Assembly (NCBI RefSeq): GCF_029911635.1
Contig: NZ_JARYTI010000005.1
Span: 124,001-188,000 of the forward strand
Reading direction: 5' to 3'
Length of the DNA: 64,000 bases
Origin: Sphingomonas sp. AR_OL41
GTDB lineage: Bacteria > Pseudomonadota > Alphaproteobacteria > Sphingomonadales > Sphingomonadaceae
Part shown: positions 1 to 7,224 of the stretch, in pieces
Position numbering within the stretch: the first letter of the stretch is position 1
Layout: every line of letters starts with the position of its first letter
Position numbers and translations under genes: made by a program
The notes under the pieces: generated by a model
What the model saw: only the letters and a program-made list of their open reading frames with translations
Database searches by the model: none
Told to the model about the DNA's origin: nothing

Positions 1-2
1 CT

Positions 3-161
3 GATCCGGTCTGGGCCCTTTACGCAGAGGCTTGCGCCCGGTTCGGTCCGACGGCGACGATGATCGAGCGCGACGACCGCATCCCACCGCTCGACGACCT
101 CCTGGTCGAGCTTGCCATCGCCCGCGAGATCGCCGGCGTGCGCGAGGCGGTCGCCGCATGA
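3..161 (+). CDS. BufB-like DUF692 (MNIO-family) protein, C-terminal end only
   Basis: The frame is open from the window edge to the TGA at 159-161 and gives about 52 residues beginning [16 protein letters not shown] and containing [16 protein letters not shown]. This matches the conserved end of DUF692 proteins (MbnB/BufB, multinuclear non-heme iron oxidases that modify cysteines of small peptides). The stop overlaps the start of the DUF2063 gene as ATGA, the usual BufB-BufC coupling. The catalytic TIM barrel and any precursor peptide gene lie outside the window, so substrate and activity cannot be judged. The family call rests on the C-terminal motif plus the partner gene. Confidence 0.8.
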   Translation, partial: DPVWALYAEACARFGPTATMIERDDRIPPLDDLLVELAIAREIAGVREAVAA

Positions 162-904
162 GTCTCGCCAGCATGCAGCGCGATTTCACTGCCTGGCTGG
201 TCGATGCGCCGAACCATGTCGCGCGCCATCTCGGCGCGAGCGCTGAAGACGGGCTTGCCGTCTATCACCATGCCTATCGTGCCCAGCTGGTCGACTGCCT
301 GCGCGACACTCATGAGAAATGCGCCGCCTGGCTCGGCGAGGATGCGTTCCAGCAGGCGGCGCTGCACCATATCGAACGGCACCCGCCCAAGAGCTGGACG
401 CTCGGCCGCTACGGCCACGACTTCGCCGCGTCCCTCTCGACGCTTTATCCCGATGATCGCGAAGTCGCGGAGCTGGCCTGGCTCGACTCCACGCTGCGAC
501 AGGCATTCGATGGTCCCGACGCCGCGCCGGTGGATCTTGCCACCTTGCCCGAACTCGACTGGGAAACTGCCATCCTGCGCTTCGTGCCGACGCTGACGAT
601 CGGCCGGTCGCTTACGAACAGCGCGGCGATCTGGTCGGCAATCGCCCAAGGGGAGACCCCGCCAACGGCGGAGATGTTGCCGCGCGCGGGCGCGCTGCTG
701 GTCTGGCGCCGCGACCTGTCGCCGCATTTCCGCAGCATCGAGGCGCACGAGCAAATAGTGCTGACGCTCGCCCTTGCTGGCAGGCCCTTCGGGGCGCTGT
801 GTGGCACTCTGGTCGATGAACTCGGAGAAGAAGCCGGGGCGGCCGCGGCCGCCGAGCTGCTCCGCACCTGGCTTGGTGACGGTCTGATCACCGAGATCGC
901 CTGA
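158..904 (+). CDS. BufC/HvfC-like DUF2063 protein
   Basis: The 248-residue product starts at the ATG at 158, which overlaps the upstream stop by 4 bp. An earlier in-frame ATG at 32 would run through the DUF692 gene and is rejected. The N-terminal part ([12 protein letters not shown], then [20 protein letters not shown]) is the DUF2063 signature, a helical domain that pairs with DUF692 enzymes and is thought to present the precursor peptide, as MbnC does in methanobactin synthesis. No signal peptide or membrane segment is seen. Function is inferred from family and pairing. Confidence 0.85.
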   Translation: MSLASMQRDFTAWLVDAPNHVARHLGASAEDGLAVYHHAYRAQLVDCLRDTHEKCAAWLGEDAFQQAALHHIERHPPKSWTLGRYGHDFAASLSTLYPDDREVAELAWLDSTLRQAFDGPDAAPVDLATLPELDWETAILRFVPTLTIGRSLTNSAAIWSAIAQGETPPTAEMLPRAGALLVWRRDLSPHFRSIEAHEQIVLTLALAGRPFGALCGTLVDELGEEAGAAAAAELLRTWLGDGLITEIA

Positions 905-915
905 CCCTAGCGGGT

Positions 916-1626
916 TCAGCGCTTGCCCACCGGGTTCCCCCGGAAACCCGCGCGATCAGCGCGTTGCTCATCGACCAGGATCGGCGCCGTATCGAGCGTG
1001 AGCAGGCGCTCGGTATAGCCGCGGAGATAGCCTTCGCGCTCCGCCGCGCTGATACGACCCGGCCCGTAGACGACAAAGGGTTCAATCACGCCGAACCCGG
1101 TAAAGGCGAAGATGCCGCGATGGATCGGGAACAATATGTCCTCGATTCTCGCATAGACACCATCCTCCGAGTAGACATCTTCGAGACCACCGACCGACAC
1201 CGCGCACATCGCGCGCTTGCCGGCGAAGAAGCCGCCCTCGAACCAGCGCCCGCCGCCATAGGCGCGACCGACGGCGAACACCCGGTCGACCCAGCCCTTT
1301 AGGATCGCGGGTAGCCCGAGCCACCAGATCGGGAACTGGAACACCAGAATGTCGCACCAGGCGAGCTTGTCCATCTCGGCCTGGAGATCGGACACGAAGC
1401 CGCCATTGGCGCTGGCATGCGCCTCCTCGGTCTGCTGGCGCAGCTCAGCGGGGTTGGCGATGGTCACGAAGTTCCGGCGGTCCGACACGGGGTCGAAGCC
1501 CATGGCGTAGAGATCCGACACCTTCACCTCATGCCCGGCGGCGGTCAGCGCCGCGACGCCGGCGTGCAACATCGCGCCGTTAAAGCTGGTCGGCTCGGCA
1601 TGGGCGAAGACGATCAGAACACGCAT
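916..1626 (-). CDS. NAD(P)H dehydrogenase (quinone)-like flavoprotein, flavodoxin_2 fold
   Basis: This 236-residue protein begins MRVLIVFAHAEPTSFNG, the FMN/FAD-binding start of the NQO1/MdaB/KefF family, and carries FPIWWLGLPAILKGWVDRVF around residues 95-117, the dinucleotide and dimer-interface signature. It probably reduces quinones or other electrophiles with NAD(P)H in the cytoplasm. It is the last gene of a leftward run with the HAD, SDR and SnoaL-like genes, 32 bp after the HAD stop. It converges on the DUF2063 gene with an 11-bp gap. The physiological substrate cannot be named. Confidence 0.85.
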   Translation of the reverse strand: MRVLIVFAHAEPTSFNGAMLHAGVAALTAAGHEVKVSDLYAMGFDPVSDRRNFVTIANPAELRQQTEEAHASANGGFVSDLQAEMDKLAWCDILVFQFPIWWLGLPAILKGWVDRVFAVGRAYGGGRWFEGGFFAGKRAMCAVSVGGLEDVYSEDGVYARIEDILFPIHRGIFAFTGFGVIEPFVVYGPGRISAAEREGYLRGYTERLLTLDTAPILVDEQRADRAGFRGNPVGKR

Positions 1627-1658
1627 CCAGGCCCTTCCATCACGATGGTCGCAATTTC

Positions 1659-2435
1659 TCAGGCAATGCCGGCAAGGGCAAGCACCGCTTCCATTCCCGG
1701 CGCGACGATCGCCGGGCCCGGCTCGATCGGCTCTCGTGGCACGCCGAGTCGGTTCACCCAGGCAGTGCGGTAGCCGAACCAGGCGGCACCGGCCGCGTCC
1801 CAGCCGCCAAAGGCGGCAAAGCCAATCCGCGACTTCGGCAGACCGAACGCGTCGATCGCCATCCCATAGGCCGCCCTGGCGGGCTTGAACTGGCGCACAC
1901 GATCAGTGCTCAGCACCTGCTCGAACAGCTCAGCGATGCCGCTGCGCGCCATGTTGGCGCGCAGCGTCGCCTCGCTGAGGTTCGAGAGAAAGGCGAGCCG
2001 GATACCGGCGACACGCAATTTCACCAGCGCCGGGCGGACGTCGGGCCAGATATCGAGCTGGGCATAGGCGCCGACCAGCGCGCTGCGGTCGCGGTCGCTG
2101 AGCGCGAGCTGCAGCGCCTCGGCGGCGTAGCGCAGGGACGCATCAGCGAGCGCGTCGAACCCGGCATATTGCCCGGCTGACGTGTACAGCCAGGCATAGC
2201 CGAACAGCTTGGCGTTCCACTGCTGGGCGAGCGCCTCGCCGCGATCGGGAAACAGCCGTTTCACCAGCGCGCTTACCGGGCGCGGGTCGAATATCGGGAA
2301 TCCGTCGAAGGCGATGGCATCGACGATCGTGGCCGGCGCGGCATGAGCGATCGCGGGCAGGACCGCCGCGCCCAGCGCTAGCGCACCGATCGCGTCACGG
2401 CGCGAGAGCGAAGCTGAGGTTGGATGGTCGGACAT
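1659..2435 (-). CDS. Haloacid dehalogenase type II-like HAD protein with Tat signal
   Basis: From the ATG at 2435 the product has 258 residues. It opens with a Tat-type leader (SRRDAIG at residues 11-17, then a hydrophobic Ala/Leu stretch ending AHA). HAD motifs follow: FDGFPIFD with the Asp44 nucleophile, FLSN (motif II), FKP (motif III Lys) and FGGWDAAGA (motif IV). This is the FD-x-FPIFDPRP subgroup, annotated in databases as (S)-2-haloacid dehalogenase; the classical Thr after the nucleophile is Ile here. A GTG at 2456 overlaps the SDR stop (GTGA) and is an alternative start. Export of a HAD dehalogenase homologue is unusual; the substrate is unproven. Confidence 0.8.
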   Translation of the reverse strand: MSDHPTSASLSRRDAIGALALGAAVLPAIAHAAPATIVDAIAFDGFPIFDPRPVSALVKRLFPDRGEALAQQWNAKLFGYAWLYTSAGQYAGFDALADASLRYAAEALQLALSDRDRSALVGAYAQLDIWPDVRPALVKLRVAGIRLAFLSNLSEATLRANMARSGIAELFEQVLSTDRVRQFKPARAAYGMAIDAFGLPKSRIGFAAFGGWDAAGAAWFGYRTAWVNRLGVPREPIEPGPAIVAPGMEAVLALAGIA

Positions 2436-2452
2436 AACTGGCTTTCTTCTGG

Positions 2453-3229
2453 TCACAGGGATCTGGTCTCGCCGCCGTCCATCCGCAGGCTCGATCCGGT
2501 CATCCAGCGGGCGGGTGGCGACAGGGCAAAGGCGATGAGCGCGGCGATGTCCTCGGGCTGGCCGAAGCGCGTGATGCTGGCCTCGCGGGCATAGACGTGC
2601 AGTGCGTCCTTGAACGGGAGACCGCGCGCGGTGGCGAAATGTTCGATCATCGCCAGGCGCCGGCCGGTCATGACCGCGCCGGGGAGGATCGTGTTGACCT
2701 GCACATCGTCAGCGACACCGCGGTCGGCAAAGGCCTTGGCAAGGCCGGAGATCGCGGCATTGATCGCCGAGACTCCGGCGAGCAGCGCCTTGGGCGCCTC
2801 GGCGGTCGCCCCCGACATGAAGATCAGCGAGCCACGCGACGCCACAAGATGCGGCCAACCCGCCGTGGCGAGGCGGCGCGCGCCGTGGAATTTAAGCGCC
2901 AGCCCGTCCTCCCACTGCGCGTCGGTCATCGCCAGCAACTCGGCCTGCGGCACGGCCCCGGCGATGTTGACGATTGCATCGATCGTCGCGGCTCGCGCGA
3001 GCGTGCCCGCGATCACGTTGGCGGCGGCATCCAGATCGCGCAGATCCTGCACGATCGGCAGCGCCTTTGCCCCTGCCGCGCGGATATGCGCGGCGCTATC
3101 CTCTAGATCGGCTTCGCTGCGGGCCACCGCGACGACGAGGTCGAAATCCTCCGCCAGGCGGATCGCGGTCGCGCGGCCGATGCCGCGGCTCGCGCCGGTG
3201 ACGATGACGGTGCGAGGCGCATCCATCAC
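2453..3229 (-). CDS. SDR-family protein lacking the YxxxK catalytic motif
   Basis: The 258-residue Rossmann-fold protein has the cofactor motif TGASRGIG near the N-terminus, NIAG at about residue 88 and the C-terminal MDGGETRSL typical of classical SDRs. Where the catalytic Tyr-x-x-x-Lys should be, the sequence reads GVSAINAAISGL, so Tyr is Val and Lys is Asn. It may bind NAD(P) without standard ketoreductase activity, or use other residues. Its start overlaps the SnoaL-like gene stop by 4 bp (ATGA), which indicates one operon. Confidence 0.85.
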   Translation of the reverse strand: MMDAPRTVIVTGASRGIGRATAIRLAEDFDLVVAVARSEADLEDSAAHIRAAGAKALPIVQDLRDLDAAANVIAGTLARAATIDAIVNIAGAVPQAELLAMTDAQWEDGLALKFHGARRLATAGWPHLVASRGSLIFMSGATAEAPKALLAGVSAINAAISGLAKAFADRGVADDVQVNTILPGAVMTGRRLAMIEHFATARGLPFKDALHVYAREASITRFGQPEDIAALIAFALSPPARWMTGSSLRMDGGETRSL

Positions 3230-3615
3230 CGCATCGCCCGATCGACGAGCAGCGTGTCGGCGAACTGGCGGAAGCCGGCGAGCTTGCCGTCGCTGACCAT
3301 CCAGAGATGCGCGAAGGCGGCATTGAGCGTCTTTCCCGTGGTACGGTGAACGCCGCCATAGCGCCCGGTGGCGATAACGACGTCGCCCGCGTCGAGGATG
3401 GTTGCCGGCGTGACCGCCAGATGCTCCCAGTCGGCCAACATCGGCGCGAGAATCCCTTCGGCGACCGCCGCTGGGCCGCGCCCGGTCGCCCGATAGGGCC
3501 AGCCGTCCATGCCGACCCAGCTGATATCTTCCGCCATCGTGCCCAGCGCGGCCCCGGCATCACCGGCGGCCAGCGCCGCATAAAAGGACGCGACGGCGTC
3601 GCGATTGCTGCTCAT
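3226..3615 (-). CDS. SnoaL-like/NTF2-fold protein
   Basis: The 129-residue product from the ATG at 3615 (MSSNRDAVASFYAALAAGD) has the nuclear-transport-factor-2-like pattern of SnoaL and limonene-epoxide-hydrolase relatives: an N-terminal helix, then DISWVGMDGWPYRATGRG, and a strand-rich end with FRQFADT. A longer frame reaches 3837 but its extra part is Arg/Pro-rich and lacks domain features; GAAAG sits just before 3615. It heads the leftward operon with SDR, HAD and NQO-like genes. It could be an isomerase, hydrolase or binding protein; the sequence does not decide. Confidence 0.75.
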   Translation of the reverse strand: MSSNRDAVASFYAALAAGDAGAALGTMAEDISWVGMDGWPYRATGRGPAAVAEGILAPMLADWEHLAVTPATILDAGDVVIATGRYGGVHRTTGKTLNAAFAHLWMVSDGKLAGFRQFADTLLVDRAMR

Positions 3616-3760
3616 GTCTTTCAATCCATCTGACGGTCCCGCAGCGCCGAAAGCATGTTCGGACAATAGCGGGCGAACCGGAACAAGGGGTGCGTTGCCG
3701 GCGGGTTCCAACGGGGGACGGAACCGCACCGGCAACGCTTTGCCGGACAGGAGGTGGGTG

Positions 3761-4729
3761 TCAGTGCCCGGCAAAGGCGATCTTGATCTCGCTCGCGACG
3801 AGCGGCACATTTTCCTCGAGCGCGAAGTGGCCGCCATCGAGCCAGACGAGCCTGGCCTTGGGCAGATCCTTGGTGAACGCCTCGGCGCCGGCCGGAATGA
3901 AGAACGGGTCGTTCTTGCCCCATACGATCAACGTCTTGGGCTGGTACTGCCGGAACGCGGCGTGCCAGCTGTCGTAGAGCGCGACATTGGTCTTGTAGTC
4001 GGCGAGCAGGTCGAGCTGATTGGCATCGGTACCGGGCCGATCGAGCAGTGCTTGGTCATGCACCCAATTGTCCGGGCTGATGGCCTCGAGGTTCTTCGCG
4101 CCGAAGCTGTACTGGAACTGCGTCGTCTCGGGCTTGAAGAAGGTCCGCGCCGCCGCCTCGGTGGTCGCGTCACGCTTGGCCCAGAGCGGCAGGAATACCT
4201 GCTTGGGCATGTCGCCGACGCCTTCGAGATAGCCATTGGCGTTCTGGATCACGAGGCCCTTCACCCGTTCCGGGTGTGCAGCGAAGATGCGGAAGCCGAT
4301 CGGGCCGCCATAATCCTGCATGTAGAGCACATAGGAGGTGAGGTGCAGCTGATCGAGCAGCCCCGTGACGTGCGCGGTCAGGTTGTCGAAACTATAGGTG
4401 AATTCGGTGTTCGACGGCGCGGCGGACTGGCCGAAGCCGATATAGTCGGGCGCGATCACGTGGAACTTGTCGGCCAGCGCCGGGATAAGCTCGCGGTACA
4501 TATGCGACGAGGTCGGAAAGCCGTGGAGCAGCACGATGGTCGGCGCGTCGGGGCGCCCCGCTTCGCGATAGAAGACCTTCAGGCCATCAACCGTCGCGGT
4601 GCGGTAGAAGGTCTGCGTCGATGCAGGTGCGGCGGGCGCGGCTTCCGCCGGGAGCGGGGTCGCGGCCAGCAGGCCGGCGGCTGAGGTTGCCAGCAGCGCG
4701 GCGGCAGTGGAACTGAGCGGATTGGTCAT
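3761..4729 (-). CDS. Exported alpha/beta hydrolase, haloalkane dehalogenase/epoxide hydrolase type
   Basis: The 322-residue product starts at the ATG at 4729 behind AGGAAAG. It has a Sec signal peptide (cleavage near AEA, residue 30), the oxyanion motif HGFPTSS and MQDYGG with Asp139 in the nucleophile position. An Asp nucleophile separates haloalkane dehalogenases and epoxide hydrolases from serine esterases. WGKNDPF supplies the likely acid and GGHFALE the catalytic His. The mature enzyme should act in the periplasm. It is divergent from the CGNR regulator and paralogous to the hydrolase starting at 5790. Confidence 0.85.
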   Translation of the reverse strand: MTNPLSSTAAALLATSAAGLLAATPLPAEAAPAAPASTQTFYRTATVDGLKVFYREAGRPDAPTIVLLHGFPTSSHMYRELIPALADKFHVIAPDYIGFGQSAAPSNTEFTYSFDNLTAHVTGLLDQLHLTSYVLYMQDYGGPIGFRIFAAHPERVKGLVIQNANGYLEGVGDMPKQVFLPLWAKRDATTEAAARTFFKPETTQFQYSFGAKNLEAISPDNWVHDQALLDRPGTDANQLDLLADYKTNVALYDSWHAAFRQYQPKTLIVWGKNDPFFIPAGAEAFTKDLPKARLVWLDGGHFALEENVPLVASEIKIAFAGH

Positions 4730-4740
4730 GGGGCTTTCCT

Positions 4741-4813
4741 TGTAACCGTTGTAATGACATTTAATCGGTGTCGCTTTAAAAGCCACCTGTCAAGACCGAA
4801 TTTATCGGTTACA
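4741..4813. promoter_or_regulatory. Candidate operator with repeated ACCG/CGGT half-sites
   Basis: The gap between the divergent hydrolase and CGNR genes holds TGTAACCG at 4741-4748 and its exact reverse complement CGGTTACA at 4806-4813. A second palindrome, ACCGA-ATTTA-TCGGT, lies at 4795-4809, and a further TAATCGGT at 4762-4769. The half-sites fit a dimeric regulator controlling both genes, most simply the CGNR protein encoded alongside. The repeats are directly visible; the regulator is inferred. Confidence 0.5.
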
Positions 4814-4853
4814 GCTGAAAATCGTCGCCACCCGGCGACGGACACAGGATGCC

Positions 4854-5456
4854 ATGCCGATGCGCCAGGAGCCGTTTTCCGGAGAATTTCGCGAGGGGAT
4901 GCCTTTCCTGGGCGGCAGCCTGTGGATCGACTTCGTCAACACCACGCCCGTCATCAAGGGCGTCACGCTCGACCTGATCGGCGACGCGTCGGCGCTGGCA
5001 GCTTGGGCCAAACAGGCCAATATCGCCCCCCACCAATCTGGCGCGCCCGAGGATCCGGCCGCACTGCATGAACTGCGCACGGAGCTGGCCGATGCGTTCG
5101 ACCTGCTCGCGGCGTCGAAGCCGCTGTCGGCGGACCTGATTGCAACGATAAATCACCTGATCGAGCACTCGGCGATCAGGCGCCGGCTCGCCGATGCCGG
5201 AGCCACCACCACGCTGGACGAACATGTCGAACTCGCCGGCCCGCCGGTGGCAAGCGCGGTTGCCTGGGATTTCGCGCAGTTCCTGGGCGACTATGATCAT
5301 CAGCGGCTGCGCCACTGCGACAACCCGGCCTGCACCATGCAGTTTTACGATGTCGGCAAGAACAACCGTCGACGCTGGTGCACCATGTCGCTGTGCGGCA
5401 ATCGCGACAAGGTGGCCCAGTATCGCGGGAGGAAGGCGGCGCGTCGCCCCGATTAA
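4854..5456 (+). CDS. CGNR zinc-finger transcriptional regulator (ABATE domain)
   Basis: This 200-residue protein has an N-terminal ABATE-type region (GGSLWIDFVNTTPV near residue 20) and a C-terminal zinc finger with Cys pairs in CDNPACTMQF and WCTMSLCGNRDKVAQYRGR. The CGNR tetrad is the family signature and the following basic helix is presumed to contact DNA. It is divergent from the signal-peptide hydrolase at 3761-4729, so it is the likely local regulator. ABATE domains are predicted ligand sensors; the ligand here is unknown. Confidence 0.85.
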   Translation: MPMRQEPFSGEFREGMPFLGGSLWIDFVNTTPVIKGVTLDLIGDASALAAWAKQANIAPHQSGAPEDPAALHELRTELADAFDLLAASKPLSADLIATINHLIEHSAIRRRLADAGATTTLDEHVELAGPPVASAVAWDFAQFLGDYDHQRLRHCDNPACTMQFYDVGKNNRRRWCTMSLCGNRDKVAQYRGRKAARRPD

Positions 5457-5645
5457 GCCGGGGTAACCGCCAGGCGCGGCTTCGGGCGCGGTACCGCATA
5501 GCCGAGAAATGCGCGCAATCGGGGTGGCGTGGGCCGCGCGCTCGAATGAACCAGGCTGGGTGATGGTAGTTCGCCGCGCGACGGCGGAAAAGCCGCTACC
5601 CTCAGCCACTGCGACGAACGCAGCCATTGCTCCAAATCGACGCAT
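5453..5645 (-). pseudogene. LysR-family regulator remnant (internal deletion plus frame change)
   Basis: From an ATG at 5645 with GGAAG upstream, the frame reads MRRFGAMAAFVAVAEGSGFS followed by AVARR and TQP, which is the LysR winged-helix start. After about 38 residues the match ends. A different frame then reads PRLRAFLGYAVPRPKPRLAV to a TAA at 5453-5455, which looks like a LysR C-terminus. The middle (about 240 residues in a typical member) is missing. The gene was divergent from the hydrolase at 5790 and probably regulated it. Its stop overlaps the end of the CGNR gene. Confidence 0.7.
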
Positions 5646-5789
5646 ATTATCTTCCATTTTATGGAAGGATAGTTCTCGCAGGTGGACAATACACAATCAG
5701 ATCGGAAGGCTCCACATCCGAGACACCAGCGATGAAACGGGTGCGCCCGTGACCGCGCCTGCCCACCCCTTCCGCCATCAGTGAGTTCG

Positions 5790-6773
5790 ATGATGATGAT
5801 GAAATTTGCTATGGCCGCAGTCGCGGCCGCCCTTTTGCCGTCCGCAACCCTTGCTAACACGCCGGCCACTTCGACCCCGTCCGCGGTCGCGGTGGCTCCC
5901 GTTGTGACCTACCACAGCGCCAAGGTACGCGGCCTCGACATCTTCTACCGCGAGGCCGGGCCGGCCTCGGCACCGACCATCTTGTTGCTTCACGGCTTCC
6001 CCAGTTCATCGCACATGTTCCGCGACCTGATCCCGCTTCTGGCCACGAAATATCATGTGATAGCGCCGGACTATCCCGGCTTCGGCCATTCGAGCGCGCC
6101 ATCCCCCGACGACTTCACCTACGACTTCCCGACGCTTGCCAATGTCGTAGACGCGTTCACGACGACCATCGGGCTGAAGCGCTATGTCCTGTATATGCAG
6201 GATTATGGCGGCCCGGTTGGCATTCGCCTGGCGATCATGCATCCCGAGCGCGTCCGCGGTCTGGTCGTGCAGAACGCCGTCGCCAATGTGGAAGGGTGGA
6301 ATCCGCAAATCGTCGGCAATTTCGCCCCTGCCTGGAAAAACCGCACACCGGAAACCGAGAAGGCGTTTCGCGGCGCCTTCGCGCCAGAGGCTACCAGGTT
6401 CCAATATGTCGAGGGCGTTTCGCGCACCGACCGGATCGACCCCGACGCCTGGGTCTTCGACCAGACGCTGATCGACCGTCCGGGCAACGACCGGATTCAG
6501 ATCGAGTTGCTCTACCAGTATCAGCACAATGTCGAATTGTACCCGCAATGGCAGGCGTTTCTGAGAGCCAAGCAGCTGCCCGCACTGGTCGTGTGGGGCG
6601 ACAATGATCCGATCTTCACCGTCAGAGGCCGCGACCTGTTCAAGACCCTGGTCCCGTCGACCGAGGTTCGTTCGTACCAAGCCGGTCATTTCGCGCTTGA
6701 AACGCATGCGCCCGAGATCGCGGCGGCGATGCTGGCCTTTCTCGACAGCCTGCCTAAGGCATCTTCGCGATGA
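5790..6773 (+). CDS. Exported alpha/beta hydrolase, second haloalkane dehalogenase/epoxide hydrolase-type paralogue
   Basis: The product has about 327 residues; four consecutive ATG codons at 5790-5801 and a GTG at 5781 make the exact start uncertain. A signal peptide (KFAMAAVAAALLPSATLA) is followed by FYREAGPAS, HGFPSSSHM, MQDYGG with Asp138 as nucleophile, WGDNDPIF and AGHFALE. Motif order and wording closely track the 3761-4729 hydrolase, so the two are paralogues facing outward from the regulator region. The enzyme probably hydrolyses a halide, epoxide or ester substrate in the periplasm. Confidence 0.85.
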   Translation: MMMMKFAMAAVAAALLPSATLANTPATSTPSAVAVAPVVTYHSAKVRGLDIFYREAGPASAPTILLLHGFPSSSHMFRDLIPLLATKYHVIAPDYPGFGHSSAPSPDDFTYDFPTLANVVDAFTTTIGLKRYVLYMQDYGGPVGIRLAIMHPERVRGLVVQNAVANVEGWNPQIVGNFAPAWKNRTPETEKAFRGAFAPEATRFQYVEGVSRTDRIDPDAWVFDQTLIDRPGNDRIQIELLYQYQHNVELYPQWQAFLRAKQLPALVVWGDNDPIFTVRGRDLFKTLVPSTEVRSYQAGHFALETHAPEIAAAMLAFLDSLPKASSR

Positions 6774-7010
6774 GACTGCGCGCATCGGCGGGTGGTGGCC
6801 AGATTGCCCCCCGTCGCTCGCGGCGCGCCGGGCGGTCAGCCGAACAAACGGCCGGCCGATGCTGCCGCCCTGGACGATCGTCGCGAACATCGTGACGATA
6901 GAGGCCGCCGGCAGCGCGACCGGGTGCGCCGACCCGTCGGGCAGACGAGGCGCGCCCGCTATGCCGCGCCTCCCAGGAACGACGCTGCGGTGGTGGGTAG
7001 GAAGGCACTG
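6774..7010 (-). pseudogene. Possible remnant of a CPA1-type cation/proton antiporter
   Basis: Read leftward, one frame gives RRGIAGAPRLPDGSAHP, then SIVTMFATIVQGGSIGRP and FVRL. This resembles the late membrane region of CPA1 Na+/H+ antiporters, where an RG-x-SLA-LPDG stretch is followed by F-T-VVQG-T--P-IRRL. There is no plausible start, the amphipathic spacing is degraded and no upstream antiporter sequence remains before guaA. It is either a decayed fragment or chance similarity. The rest of the 451-bp gap between the hydrolase and guaA has no convincing gene. Confidence 0.4.
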
Positions 7011-7147
7011 CTCGATTGCCTCCGCGGTGGAAACCGCGCCGCGCCGCGCTAGTGGCTTCCCGATGAAGACTTCGCCCAGTCGGGGGGCAAGACCGTCGGC
7101 GCCGCCGTCAGGCGAGATTGCTGCCTGCCGTACGTCCCCGAACGTTT

Positions 7148-7182
7148 TCGATAAAAAATACTTATTTTATAAATACTTGTGG
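7148..7182. other. AT-rich patch in a GC-rich genome
   Basis: A short run of almost pure A/T with two copies of AATACTT (reverse AAGTATT) interrupts otherwise GC-rich sequence downstream of guaA. It is the most AT-rich patch noticed in the window and coincides with the decayed region. No terminator stem was found in it, so its role is unknown. Confidence 0.4.
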
Positions 7183-7224
7183 TCAGAAGTGCGATCGTAG
7201 CCGTAAGTCCTCAAACGCTCCGAA

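Noticed and set aside
4809..5696. A 295-residue minus-strand frame across the CGNR gene
   Set aside because: Only its first 40 or so residues resemble LysR. The rest is antisense to the well-supported CGNR gene.
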